Shown piece after piece: positions 12,714 to 59,340 of a stretch of DNA of 64,000 nucleotides (the first letter of the stretch is position 1; each line of letters begins with the position of its first letter). The notes below the pieces were generated by a model. That model ran no database searches. It was not told where the DNA came from and saw only the letters and a list, made by a program, of their open reading frames with translations. Where the stretch lies: contig JAXCGZ010021124.1 in the NCBI GenBank assembly GCA_037179515.1, positions 1 to 64,000 on the forward strand, written 5' to 3'. Position numbers and translations under genes: made by a program. The DNA is from Halocaridina rubra. Lineage: Eukaryota; Arthropoda; Malacostraca; Decapoda; Atyidae.

Positions 12714-13844
12714 TGTGGAGGATTTCCCATGTGTTATTACCCTTCGATCATATAACCCCCTAAATTCGAAAATCCTGACACGGCTTCAGCAGAGGCCTAC
12801 AAACGATCTCAAAATTAAATCCTCTATCAATAAAATATAATTAATATTACATGCACAGACATACACGCAAATATTTTACAAGGGGGTTTGTGAACTGTTG
12901 ATATGTGAATTATTAAATAAATTCTCCTCACCTTAAATTAAAACTTTCTCATACAGAAAAATAAATTTTCCAACATACATTGTATCTACGAGTGTTCTGT
13001 TAAATGAGCTCATTGTCTCTCACACGTAGTTATATAAACATTTTTAGAAAGAAGTTAAATCTGTACTCATCTATCCGGAAACCCAAATGTCGTTAGCAAT
13101 CACGGGACTCCGAATCAAACTAGAATATCTTCTGATTCATGTTCTTCTACTTGAGTTACTCATAGCGCCTCACGAGAGCAACTAATTACTCATTAACAAA
13201 CTTATAAGTATTGTCAATAAACACTGTAAACATAAGTGTCTTGTAGTGTCTCACGAGAGCAACTAATTACTCATTTACAAACTTATAAGTACTGTCAATA
13301 AACACAGTAAATATGAATGTCTCGTAGCATCTCATGAGAGCAACTGATTACTTATTATCAAACTTATAAGCACCGTCGATAATCACGGTAAATGTGAGTG
13401 TCTCGTAGCATCTCATGAGAGCAGCTAAGAATAAACTCATAAATAAAAAACTCTATCGTTCACATTTTTCATAATCATTAGAACAAAACCTCACAATGAC
13501 ATTAAATGTATCGTTCATTCAGCACAAGAAAAATCATGTGCTGACCACGTGGACAACTATAATTGCGAAAAACTCTGTTTGTACAAAGTAATCAATGCTA
13601 TCATGACGTGGTAAAAGATTGATTGGCAGAAAGCCTAGCAAAGCAGATTTCGCTCTCGACTTTGGAGCTATACATACACCATGCATAAGAATACTTATAC
13701 ATACTTAATATAAATGAATAAGTAAATATACAATGTCTGTAATTTTACATACTTGCACTTAAACTACAATAAACAAAACTATCATGCAAAACAACACTTA
13801 CATATGTACGTAGAAATAAACTGTCTTGAAATATATTCAAGTCA
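12714..13844 (-). repeat. BEL 5' LTR (right)
   Basis: About 1.13 kb, homologous over its whole length to 8113-9223, with the same four about-80-bp internal units near 13165-13440. It reads TGACTTGAATATATTT...CCTCCACA in element orientation. Confidence 0.8.
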
Positions 13845-14027
13845 TTAACTATAGCAAAATGGCTGGAGTTGATCAGAAACAAAGCCTTTTCTCTTTCTCA
13901 CTCTCTCTCTTACTCTGTATCATCCCCTGAATATACCTACTATCAATTTGCGAACAAATCTCCCTACAAACGGCCATTCTGAAGATAACTCGTTCGTAAG
14001 TTGGGGAGTGTCTGTGTATATACTCCT
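13845..14027. other. Spacer with a possible MITE end
   Basis: No gene. The right part (gaagataactcgttcgtaag to gtctgtgta) reads on the complement as ACACTCCCCAACTTACGAAC, which resembles a Tigger-type terminal repeat, but the other end was not found. Confidence 0.3.
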
Positions 14028-15155
<1,128 letters not shown>

Positions 15156-15392
15156 TGATCCCCCGATGTATAGCGTTTCTTGGTTCGCAATTTCACTGTA
15201 TCACTTTATTTTGGGGCAAATTATTATTGTAAAATACCTATGTACATGAGTATGTCATGTTCATTCACCGTAATTTTATCTATCACTTTCATATAAATTT
15301 AAGTTGCATGCTGTTATTTATGAAGTAAAGGGTGGTTTGTTAACAGTACAAGGAGGGTTTATACAGTGTAAACGTAAAAATAAATTAAAATA

Positions 15393-17163
15393 CAGTGTTA
15401 CCCCGGTTATTCGCGCTTCTTGGTTCGCGTTCTCACTCTATCGCGGGGTTTTTTTGGATAAATTATTATTTTATTTTATGGGTATATGCAAAAATATTAA
15501 AATATTTAAATATTTTTTTTTAGTATTTTCATTTTTGTATTAAAATTTACGTTGCGTGCTGTTATTTATAATGTAAAGGGTGTTTTTTTAACAGTGCAGG
15601 GAGGGTTTATACAGTTCGTAAACGAAAAAATAATTGTAAATGAGTATGTGTGTCACGTCATCTTCATCTCATTCATGGTAATTTTATCTATCACTTTCAT
15701 AAAAATTTACGTTGCTTGCTGTTATTTATAATGTAAAGGGTGTTTTTTTAACAGTACAGGGAGGGTTTATGCAGTTCGTAAACGAAAAAATAATTGTAAA
15801 TAAGTATGTGTCACGTCATCATCACCTCATTCATCGTAATTTTATCTATCACTTTCATAAAAATTTACGTTGCTTGCTGTTATTTATAATGTAAAGGGTG
15901 TTTTTTTAACAGTGCAGGGAGGGTTTATACAGTGCGTAAACGAAAATATAATTGTAAATGAGTATGTATGTCACGTCATTATCACCTCATTCACCGTAAT
16001 TTTATCTATCACTTACATAAAAATTTACGTTGCTTGCTGTTATTTATAATGTAAAGGATGTTTTTTAACAGTGCAGGGAGGGTTTATACAGTTCGTAAAC
16101 GAAAAAATAATTGTAAATGAGTATTTATGTCACGTCATTATCACCTCATTCACCGTAATTTTATCTATCACTTTCATAAAAATTTACGTTGCTTGCTGTT
16201 ATTTATAATGTAAAGGGTGTTTTTTTAACAGTGCAGGGAGGGTTTTTACAGTGCGTAAACGAAAAAATAATTGTAAATGAGTATGTATATCACGTCATTA
16301 TCACCTTCACCGTAATTTTATCTATCACTTTCATAAAAATTTACGTTGCTTGCTGTTATTTATAATGTAAAGGGTGTTTTTTTAACAGTGCAGGGAGGGT
16401 TTATACAGTACGTAAACGAAAAAATAATTGTAAATGAGTATGTATGTCACGTCATTATCACCTCCTTCACCGTAATTTTATCTATCACTTTCATAAAAAT
16501 TTACGTTGCTTGCTGTTATTTATAATGTAAAGGGTGTTTTTTAACAGTGCAGGGAGGGTTTATACAGTACATAAACGAAAAAATAATTGTAAATGAGTAT
16601 GTATGTCACGTCATTATCACCTTATTCACCGTAATTTTATCTATCACTTTCATAAAAATTTACGCTGCTTGCTGTTATTTATAATGTAAAGGGTGTTTTT
16701 TTAACAGTGCAGGGAGGGTTTATACAGTACGTAAACGAAAAAATAATTGTAAATGAGTATGTATGTCACGTCATCATCACATTCACGGTAAGTTTTCCTA
16801 TCACTTTCATAAAAATTTACGTTGCTTGCTGTTATCTTTAATGTTAAGGGTGTTTTTTTTTAACAGTGCAGGGAGGGTTTATACAGTACGTAAACGAAAA
16901 AATAATTGTAAATGAGTATGTATGTCACGTCATTATCACCTCATTCACCGTAATTTTATCTATCACTTTCATAAAAATTTACGTTGCTTGCTGTTATTTA
17001 TAATGTAAAGGGTGTTTTTTTAACAGTACAGGAGGGTTTATACAGTGTAAGCATAAAAATATATTAAAATATCTATGTACATATAGGCGGATCCTACTTC
17101 GCGGATTTCCTGGTTCGCGGCGGGTCCCGGAACGGAACTACCGCGATAAGTGAGGCAACACTG
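15393..17163 (+). mobile_element. Nested pogo/Tigger element with satellite core
   Basis: TA|CAGTGTTACCCCGG opens it at 15393 and GTGAGGCAACACTG|TA closes it at 17163, giving inverted CAGTG termini and a TA target duplication (15391-15392 and 17164-17165). The interior is a short left region plus ten tandem units of the 160-bp satellite. No transposase sequence remains. Confidence 0.9.
15547..17060 (+). repeat. 160-bp satellite array, 10 units
   Basis: Unit starts (ttacgttg) are at 15547, 15707, 15865, 16025, 16184, 16341, 16501, 16660, 16817 and 16979, so periods run 157-162. Each unit has gctgttatttataatg, aacagtgcagggaggg and cacgtcatcatcacc blocks. The units are nearly identical to those at 28.6 and 57.3 kb. 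Confidence 0.95.
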
Positions 17164-17254
17164 TATATATGTACATATAGGCTGGTCCTACTTCGTGGTT
17201 TTCCTGTCTCCCGCCGGGTCCCGGAACCGAACTACTGCAATAATGGGGGGATTA

Positions 17255-17378
<124 letters not shown>

Positions 17379-17802
17379 TAATCCGTCGCTATATCGCAAT
17401 TCACCTTTCGCGAATTCAGTGCATCGTGGTTTTTTTGGCGAGCTATTTTTTTTCTTGGTATATGTGAGAATCCACGATATGTGGAAATATTAAAATTTTT
17501 AGTATTTTCATAATTATTGAAAATTATTTTCATTATTTTATTGATAAAAAAAGTATTTCCCAGCCTAAGAATAATAAAACAGTAAAAAGTAGTAAAAACC
17601 ATAAATTTAAACATGTATCTCTGCACCATAGAAAATGAGATACTGGTATCGGCGTTTCGGAAAACGCAAAGGTCATACCTACGTGAGATAGTATATATTA
17701 AAATTTCCAGTATTTTTATTATTTTATTGATAAAAAAAAAGTATTTCCTAGCCTAAGAATAATAAAACAGTAAACAATAGTAAAAAACATAAATTAAATA
17801 GG

Positions 17803-18055
17803 TCTGTCCAGGACAGTTCGATGTTAAGTCTTCCTTCAGTTACGGTTCTTTTTCTATTCCTACAGCTACACTGAATATTCTTGGATATTCATCACACATC
17901 TTTTATCCCTTCACATCTGACAAGTCGTTACACTCTCCATCTCTGTTTCTCTTTATGTATTCTTCGTGCCCAGGCCCGATGAGGGCTGTTTTATTTTATA
18001 ATTTTTTTTTTTTGCCCGTCCTGGTGTCACAATCATTAAAAAAAAAAAAAAAAAT
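17803..18055 (+). mobile_element. LINE 3' fragment inserted in the Tigger leader
   Basis: It carries ggatattcatcacacatcttttatcc..., cttcgtgcccaggcccg and gtcctggtgtcacaatcatt, then about 17 A. Removing it restores the about-180-bp leader repeat. The same ending appears at 240-412 and, antisense, at 40.4 and 46.0 kb. Confidence 0.7.
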
Positions 18056-18549
18056 TTAATATACGATACCGGTATCGACGTTTTGGAAAACGAAAAGGGT
18101 CACACCTACGTGAGATAGTACATATTAAATTTCCAGTATTTTCATTATTTAATTGATAAAAAAAGTATTTTGTAGCCTTAGAATAATAAAACTGTAAAAA
18201 GATAGTAAAAAAACATAAATTTAAACATGTAACTCACAGTATTGCACCATGTAAAGTACTGTACAGTAGCGTATAGGCGTCTTGGGTAACGCAAAGGGTC
18301 GCACCTACGTGAGATAGTACATGGGATGCTGTTGGCTGATGGGTGGGAGACGACAAATCTCAGAATTGTTTTTCTTTATGTTCTGTATCATGGGGTCTGA
18401 TTGGCTTTTTGATTAAAGCTTCATTCTCCCAGCATCTTCCATTGTCTTGCCTCACCTGTTCAGTGTACTCACGTGTGCGCCGTTCGCGTTATGCTTCTTA
18501 ATACATTATGCTTGTGATTTTGTGAAACTTTTGTATTTCAACTCCTGCA

Positions 18550-20318
18550 ATGCCTCCCAAGTGTCCTTCATCTTCTAAGGCTTATAGTAGTAAGCCTAAG
18601 CGGCAAAGGAAGATGTTGACCATAACAGAAAAAGTAAAACTGTTAGATATGCTAAAGGAAGGAAGAAGGTTCTTGGATGTCGGCCGCCATTTCGAATCAA
18701 CAAATCTACTATTCGATACATCAAGAAGGACGAGGCAAATATCAGGAAAACAGTGACTATTACTTTTAATAAAACGGCGAAGAGGGTTGTAACACCCCGC
18801 AATAAGATAATAGTGCGGAAGGAATCTGCTTTGGCCCTGTGGATTGCTGATTGCAGGAAGAAGAACATCAGCTTAGACACCAGTATCATACAAACAAAGG
18901 AGAAGAAGCTTTACGAGAAATTCGCTACAAACAAACCCAACGACGACTGTGGCGACCGTGAGGAGGAGAAGAAAGAAGAAGAAATCAACGACCCACAACT
19001 AGGACCCTCCAGCGATTCTCCACCAAGAAAACAATCGTTCATTGTAAGCAAGGGATGGTTCTCCAAATTTCAAAAACGCTTTGCCCTAAAGAGCGTTTCA
19101 GTGCATGGTGAAGCTGCCTCTGCAGATACAGCTGCAGCTGAAGAATATGTAAAGAACGACTTCAAGAAAATTATCGAGGAAGAAGAATATGCTCCTGAGC
19201 AAGTATTTAACATGGATGGGACTGGGTTATTTTGGAAGAGAATGCTGTCTCACACTTTTCTCTTCAAGGAAGAAGCTAAATCCCCGGGATTTAAAGCGCA
19301 CAAGGACTGCGTTACCCTCGTCATGTGCGGGAATGCTGCGGGCTTCATGTTAAAGCCCGGGCTTATCTACAAGTCTAAGAACCCTAGGGCTTTGAAGAAT
19401 AAAAACAAGAATCTGTTGCCAGTGCATTGGATGCATAACCCTAAGGCCTGGATCACGAAAAGCCTCACATCGGACTGGTTTTACCAATGCTTAATTCTTC
19501 AGGTCAAAGTTTATCTTGCGGAGAAGGGCCATGAATTTAAAGTCCTTCTTTTGATGTAATGCTGGTGGCCACACAACTGATCTCCATTATGATGGATTTC
19601 AAGTAGAATTCCTGTAACCGAATATGACATCACTGACTCAGCCCATGGATCAAGGCTTATTCGTGCGTTCAAGGCCCTCTACACACGAAATGCCCTGGCG
19701 AACCTGGTTGACTCCATGGATGCGGACAAAGAATTTGCACTGAAGACGTACTGGCGTAACTACACGATTGTTACATGCCTTCAAAATATTCAGAATGCAG
19801 TCAAAGAGATGAAGCTGGCCACAATCTATGCCAGCTGGAAGAAATTGTGGCCGAAAGTCATCTACGATTACAAGGGATATGCTCCTGACGAAGTCCATAA
19901 CTCGGCAGTTGCGAAAGCTGTGAAGTTGACTTAATTTCTAGGAGGAGAAGGCTTTAAAGATATAACTCACAAAGACGTGAATGAACTGATCGACTGCCAT
20001 TTGCAGCCTTTGACTGATAAAGACTTGGAGGAAAAGACATTATCAGCGAGAAAAGAAGAGGAAGAAGAACAACCAGAGGAAACGCATGAAGTCGAAGAAC
20101 CTGGCCTTACACTCGAACTTCTGACAGCCATGTATAATGTGACCAAAGAACTCCAACAACTGTCGCAGGAGCATGACAATAATATGGTTCGTTCGGTGCA
20201 CTTCTGCAATATTATCGATGATGCCATGACTCCTTACAAGACCATCTTCGCACAAAAGAAGAAACAGCGACAGCAACTCCCCATCACCATGTTCTTCTCT
20301 CCCAAAAAGCAGCCGTAA
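18550..20318 (+). pseudogene. pogo/Tigger transposase (CENP-B HTH + DDE), frameshifted
   Basis: Starts MPPKCPSSSKAYSSKPKRQR with a CENP-B-type helix-turn-helix (LTITEKVKLLDMLKEG). One base is lost near 18693. The frame then continues at 18753-19559 with the second DNA-binding domain (WFSKFQKRFALKSVSVHGEA), FNMDGTGLFWKRM (first catalytic Asp; the usual DET reads DGT) and MCGNAAGFMLKPGLIY. At 19556 a small deletion replaces the second catalytic Asp with a stop. The PMDQ region near 19640 is in another frame, and the C-terminus (19716-19934, 19977-20318) is shifted again. A domesticated gene is excluded by these breaks. Confidence 0.9.
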
Positions 20319-20340
20319 AGCTGTCATTGGCTGTGGACTA

Positions 20341-20490
20341 TGTACACGTCATCATCACGTCATTCACGGTAAGCTTACCTATCACGTTCATATAAATTTA
20401 TGCTTGCACGCTGTTATTAATAAAGTAAAGGGTGCTTTTCTAACAGTGCAGAAAGGTTTTATACAGTAAAGGTAAGAATAAGTGTAAAAT
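20341..20490 (+). repeat. Single copy of the 160-bp unit in the Tigger 3' region
   Basis: Between the transposase stop and the right terminal repeat is one unit: cacgtcatcatcacgtcatt, ataaatttatgcttgcacgctg, aaagggtgcttttctaacag, ttatacagtaaagg. Block order is the same as in the long arrays. Confidence 0.85.
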
Positions 20491-20579
20491 ACCTATGTAT
20501 ATATGGTGCTCCTACTTCGCGGATTTTCACCTTTTGCGGCGGGTCCCGGAACCGAACCCCAGCGATAAACGAGGGAGAA

Positions 20580-21271
<692 letters not shown>

Positions 21272-21287
21272 TATATATAAATAACCT

Positions 21288-22617
<1,330 letters not shown>

Positions 22618-22749
22618 GAACCTCCACGTACGAATGCATCCAACTACGAACAAATCGACCTATGATCACAATTTCCAAACAAATTTTGAATTGACCCATG
22701 AACAATTCTCGAGGTACGAACGCACATACATATGGCTGGCATTAGAATA

Positions 22750-22990
22750 TGAGGTCATAGTTTGAAACTTCACAAGAAAACTTCTTTGCAGGAATAAGGA
22801 AGTACTTTTTAGTGTAGGAGTAGTTGATGATTGAAATTCACTAAGCGATGAAGTAGTTAATGCTAACTCAATCCATAGCTTTAAGGACAAGTATGATAAA
22901 TATCACAAAGTACAAAAATGAAAGTGACCAGGAGATAGGGAGTTATGAACATCGGGTTCTTTCCCTTAAGCACAATTAGGTACTTACACA
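22750..22990 (+). mobile_element. 3' fragment of the CR1-like element
   Basis: The forward strand here matches the reverse complement of 2602-2850 and 5143-5390: tcatagtttgaaacttc, agtgtaggagtagttgat, aagcacaattaggtac. It is more diverged than the copies at 2.6-7.8 kb and was inserted in the leader of the Tigger-like element. Confidence 0.75.
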
Positions 22991-23118
22991 TACATCTGCC
23001 TGGGTGACCACGTGTTTGCTCTCAGTTCTGCATTAGTGCCTGCACTGTGAAAATCGCTTGTTCTTATTTTGTAGATTCCCAGATTTATTTGCATTTTTAC
23101 TTTAAATTAGCCCTCATT

Positions 23119-24520
23119 ATGGCTCCCAAAAAATTGAAAAGTGTCAGTGATAGTGACATTATAAAGCCTAACTGTGGAAAGAAAGAAATAACAGCTAAAC
23201 ATGAGAATGATGTTTGTGTTTCTTATCTCACCTGGCAGTATGACATGGCGAAATCGACTATCTGTTACTATTGTAAAGAAAGAGGCCATAAAGGTGACTA
23301 ATGTGGCTAAAGGAGTGAATTTTTAATGAAGCATAGAACTCGAGTAATGGAAGAGGTAACAAAAATTATTGTTAGTTTGGATAAATGAAAAAGAGATATG
23401 CACAAAGGGTCTATAGTTACACCATGATTAGTAGTGAACACTCAGATTGCAAGTGGTGCTAAAATTGACCAATTTAAAGCAAGTAGTGGCTGGTTTGAAA
23501 AAGTTCATCGACACACTGGAATTCATGGTAATGTCAGGCATGGAGAAGCGACTAGTTTGGACCAAAAGGCAGCAGATGCCTTTGTGGTAGAATTTGCTAA
23601 ATTTTTAGAAAGTGAAGGTTACGTCTCGCAGCAAATTTTCATCTGTAATGAAACAGGACTGTTTTAGAAGAAAATTCCTATAAGGATCTACATAACCCAA
23701 GAGAAGTCACTGCCTGGCCAAAAACCAATGATGAACAGGCTTACACTCTTTTTTGCACTATTGCAAGTGGGGATTGCAAGATTAAGCTTCTTTTAGTCAA
23801 CCAATTTGAAAATCCACATGTTTTAAGTGCATTAATGTGTTGAAAGCTAGACTTCCGGTAATGTGGAGGTCAAATAGCATGGCTTGAGTATCACGTATCC
23901 TTTTTATAGAATGATTGACCGAATTTTTTGCACCAGCTGCCAAGAAATAACTTTAGAAAAATGGTTTGCCCCCAAGTGTCTTCTGGTAATGGACAACACT
24001 CTTGCCCATTCTCCAGGTTTGGAAGAAGACCTTGAGATCGAATACAACTTCACAAAAGTCAAATTTCTGACTCCAAACACCACTCCTCTCCTCCAGCCCA
24101 TGGACCAGGAAGTCATTTCTAATTTTAAGAAGCTGTATACAAAGGGTCTTTGTACTTGGTGTTTCCAGGTCACCAAAGGCACGGATTAGACCCTGCGTGA
24201 ATTCTGGAAAGACACTTCATAGGCCATATTTTAAATGACAATGTGATGTCCCATTTCCGAAAAATTTATCAACAAAGAAAATGAAATTCCTCTAGATCGT
24301 CTTCTTTTTGCCAATACCAGCCAGAGAACCACCTTGCAAGAGAGAACAAAGAGAGAAAACACCAGAAATACCTGTACAGTTGCCCGATCTTTTTATGGAA
24401 GGTGAAACAACGCCGCCGCCGCCTCCTCCTCCTCCTCCTCCTCCACCTCCTCGAGTGCCAGCAACTGTCAAACACAAAGGTAAAGTGCAATATTTTTATC
24501 ATGTTTTATTTTAGTACAGT
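23119..24520 (+). pseudogene. Tigger-family transposase, heavily decayed
   Basis: Pieces in changing frames: MAPKKLKSVSDSDIIKPN; MAKSTIC; a second DNA-binding part SSGWFEKVHRHTGIHGNVRH; QQIFICNETGLF (the catalytic Asp region reads CNET, Asp replaced); CLLVMDNTLAHSPGLEED (second Asp present); NTTPLLQPMDQEVISNF (third position); and a C-terminal part with a proline run encoded by (CCG)(CCT)n at 24412-24450. Several stops are present. Not functional. Confidence 0.85.
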
Positions 24521-24559
24521 ATTAGAACACTGTACTGTAATTTTTTGTAATTAAGGTTA

Positions 24560-28335
<3,776 letters not shown>

Positions 28336-28409
<74 letters not shown>
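28336..28409. repeat. (AT)n and (AC)n spacer
   Basis: About 33 AT units between two Tigger termini, with a short ACACAC end. Confidence 0.95.
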
Positions 28410-30772
<2,363 letters not shown>

Positions 30773-30780
<8 letters not shown>

Positions 30781-31420
30781 TAAAAATTTGAAGTGCGATA
30801 GCAACAGTGGCATTAAACACCCTAGATGCATAACAGTGGAAACAAAGAAAGAAATAATTGCTAAGCATGAAAACGTTGATTGTGTTTCTGATCCTGCCAC
30901 GCCGTATAACATGGCGAAGTCGACCATCTGTACTGTTTTATAAAATAAGAGCTCTTTAAGGCGGCTGACGTGGCTAAATGAGTGTCTATATATAACAAAG
31001 AATAGGACACAGTTGATAGGGAAAAAAAAAAAATTATTTTTGGTTTGGATGAATGAAAAACAGCTGGCTGGAGATAGTGAGGCCACCATAGTAAGGCGTT
31101 AAGGCTTTACAAATACACCATGATTTAGTAGTGAACACTCCGAGTTCTAGTGGCGCTAATATTGACGAATTTAAAGCCAAGAGAGGCTGGTTTGAAAAAT
31201 TTTGTCGACGAACTGGGATTCATAGCTAGCATGGAGAGGCGGCTAGTTAAGACCAAAAGGCAGCGGATGCGTACGTGCAAGAACTCGCCAAATTCATAGA
31301 AAGCGAAGGTTACATTTCGCAGCAATTTTTATCTGTGATGAAAACGGACTGTTTTGGAAAAAATGCCTAAAAGAACTTATATAATCCAAGAGGAGAAGTC
31401 GTTGCCTGGCCACAAACCAA
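30773..31420 (+). pseudogene. Second-family Tigger transposase fragment
   Basis: MAPKNLKCDSNSGIK opens it, followed by ETKKEIIAKHEN and NMAKSTICT in one frame. A stop at 30941 follows, then frames with ANIDEFKAKRGWFEKF, and a remnant of DENGLFWKK-type sequence near 31340. It ends near LPGHKPM at about 31420, well before the catalytic core is complete. Dead. Confidence 0.8.
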
Positions 31421-31439
31421 TGAAAAACAGGCTTAAGTT

Positions 31440-31770
31440 CTTCGTTAATGTAGTAACTTCATTAGCCACGTCAATTGCCTTAAAGACCTCTTTATTTTAA
31501 TTATAAAATAGTACGGATAGTCGATTTCGCCATGTTATATTGCATGTTTTCATGTTTAGCATTTATTTCTTTATATGTTTCCACTCTTAATCATTTAGGC
31601 TTTTTAACGAACATTATCATTAACGCACTTGATTCTCTTAAGAGCCATAATGAGGGCTAGCTTAAAGCAAAAGGCAAAAACAATGGAAAACTACGAAAGA
31701 ACAATGAACAAATTACATAGTGCGGGCACCAATGCAGAACTGAGAGCAACCACGCAGCTGCCAAATGTCC
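31440..31770 (-). pseudogene. Third copy of the same transposase 5' end, inverted
   Basis: Reading the complement from 31770 gives the same leader (gcagaactgagagcaacc... complement form) and a start region corresponding to MALKR near 31650, with multiple stops. It faces the fragment at 30773-31420, so three partial copies alternate -, +, -. Confidence 0.65.
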
Positions 31771-32814
31771 TTGCTACACATAATTAGTCTCAGATTTTTC
31801 ACACCAAATTTATTTATTTTTTTTTATTTATTTATTAATTTGTTCTTTTTAATCCAGGACTACAGACGTGTTTTCTTCTTTAGTCGGAACCTTCGTATAT
31901 TTTTATTATGATACAGTATGCCTCTGAAATCAGCCGGGTGGCCATAGCAGAGCAGAAAATAGGAACAACAGGGCTTCATCATACTCTGTGCTTCCTCACA
32001 CCTTATATCATGTGTTTAGTGCCATGATATAGAATAAAAGTAATCTGGATTTTTATTTATAAAAGGAAATCTTGTATCCCTATTATATTACTTAGTAGAA
32101 TTGCTGTTGAGTATTTGGCTAATATGATACTTATATTTCTTTATTCATTTGTTTTGTCATTTAATTTTTTTTTTTTTTTATAGAGAAGAGTTAGACATGT
32201 GCCTGCTGGGTAGTGGGTATGTATTAAACTAGGCTAGTGTAGTTATTGCTCGTGCTACCTTCCATAAACAGCCTCTCTTACCCTGTTGACATAACTGAGT
32301 TTGTTTTATCTGTTTCTATATACTTGATAATACCAATGTACTGTATAAAATATGTCATTTTATATTTTTGGACAATTATATTCTCCGTTTGGTTATTTTG
32401 TCTCACCATTACTTGGCATGATGTATTAATTTTCTAAGAAAGTGTGTCATACATTGTAAAGTAACAAGAAGTAACATGTAACTGGTATTAATGTACTCTC
32501 TTCATTTGCATCCCAAACTTCAAGTGGGTATATTTTTTGTTTACATTATATATATTTAATCAAGTAATTTAATTTATATTTTATTATTTTATGTTTAATC
32601 TATTAATAGACAATAACATGTGCTTGTAAAAATAAATTTAATTTTAATAAACATTGGTCATATAAAAGTTCAAGAATAGATTGGTCATGTCTTGTTGCTT
32701 TCAGTACGGTATATGCTGGTATATATTGCTGTTTCATGGTCTATAGATGCTCACATGGGAGAAGTGTTTTCTTTCGTAAGGCATATACACATATTGATGA
32801 TAAACATTTTTTAG
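31771..32814. other. Unassigned AT-rich stretch before the first AGL exon
   Basis: No exon or repeat family was recognised. It is presumably intron. Upstream AGL coding sequence would have to end in phase 2 (two bases of a codon), but no convincing exon with homology to the segment before PEACDEED was found. Confidence 0.5.
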
Positions 32815-58724
<25,910 letters not shown>

Positions 58725-59340
58725 GTATGTATGAATATATTATCAGTTCCGGAAAAAATAACTATTTTACAAACTTTTCATTTTATGCTCTCGCAGCAAT
58801 TCCAGAAAAGTAACTGTTATGTCTCCTCATTATGTGCCCACTAGTGACTTTCATGATTAATCTGAAATTCTTTAAAGTCCCTACACTTTTGGGGGTTTTG
58901 TGGTATTATACAGGGATGGTTTAAGAACATACACGATTTACATGTTTTTCTGACTCCGCATTAACAAAAACTGTCCCTGTAGATCTTGAAGACAAATTCT
59001 TACCTGGTGGTTAGATTATCCACTAAACTTTTTGGTGAACAACATTGTAGCATGAAGAGTAATGTGTGAAAATTAGGTTATGCCTATATTCGATAGTTTC
59101 TTCAAAAGTCCCTAGAATTGGATGACATTGTGAGAAAGACTTGTTGCAAACACAAATGACATTACAACTTCTATGGCGTAGGGTCACACTCCAGACATGC
59201 AAATCAAAAGACGATGCTAAGAAAAACAGGTCAAACTGCCACAACCAACACCTGAAACTCACGGGGCATGATAACCTGGGAGAGGTGTTGATCATCTCGG
59301 CAATTATATCACAGCACACACAATTGAACAATTTTTCTAC
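58725..59340. other. Unassigned stretch after the last AGL exon found
   Basis: No repeat family or gene recognised. It may hold intron sequence, the 3' end of AGL, or the 5' part of the next LINE. Confidence 0.4.

Larger units (their letters stand above)
8113..13844 (-). mobile_element. BEL/Pao LTR retrotransposon, internally deleted
   Basis: Two long direct repeats in the same orientation (8113-9223 and 12714-13844) enclose a 3.5-kb body with gag-like DUF1759, zinc knuckle and aspartic protease on the - strand, in BEL/Pao order. A tRNA-type primer site lies just inside the right (5') LTR. The body is too short for a full Pao pol (reverse transcriptase, RNase H, integrase), and no integrase is seen. 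The LTRs differ at many positions, so the insertion is not recent. Five-base flanks (attac, ttaac) do not match, so no clean target duplication can be claimed. Confidence 0.8.

Noticed and set aside
8108..13849. A five-base target duplication for the BEL element
   Set aside because: The flanks read attac and ttaac. They do not match, and the left side has been rearranged by the LTR-end duplication.
15547..17060. CRISPR-like array
   Set aside because: Units are contiguous 160-bp repeats without unique spacers, in a eukaryotic transposon.
18550..20318. A domesticated CENP-B/jerky-like host gene
   Set aside because: At least four frame breaks, loss of the second catalytic Asp to a deletion, and intact transposon ends outside. 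It is a decayed transposase.
23260..23310. A zinc knuckle (CYYCKERGHKGD, with a Cys after the stop) in the frame at 23047-23301
   Set aside because: Comparison with the sister copy at 30773 shows this is the frameshifted reading of the transposase segment after MAKSTIC. The match to CX2CX4H is a coincidence.
32178..32205. A small AGL exon (RRVRHVPA) just upstream of exon 1
   Set aside because: It has an acceptor-like and a donor-like site, but the residues do not match the expected RRFGC..D segment and it does not account for the preceding protein.
58917..59025. Terminal AGL exon after the acceptor-like tatacag (58911-58917) or ctgtag (58977-58982)
   Set aside because: The frames close in a stop, but the residues show no similarity to the short conserved C-terminal end of AGL.
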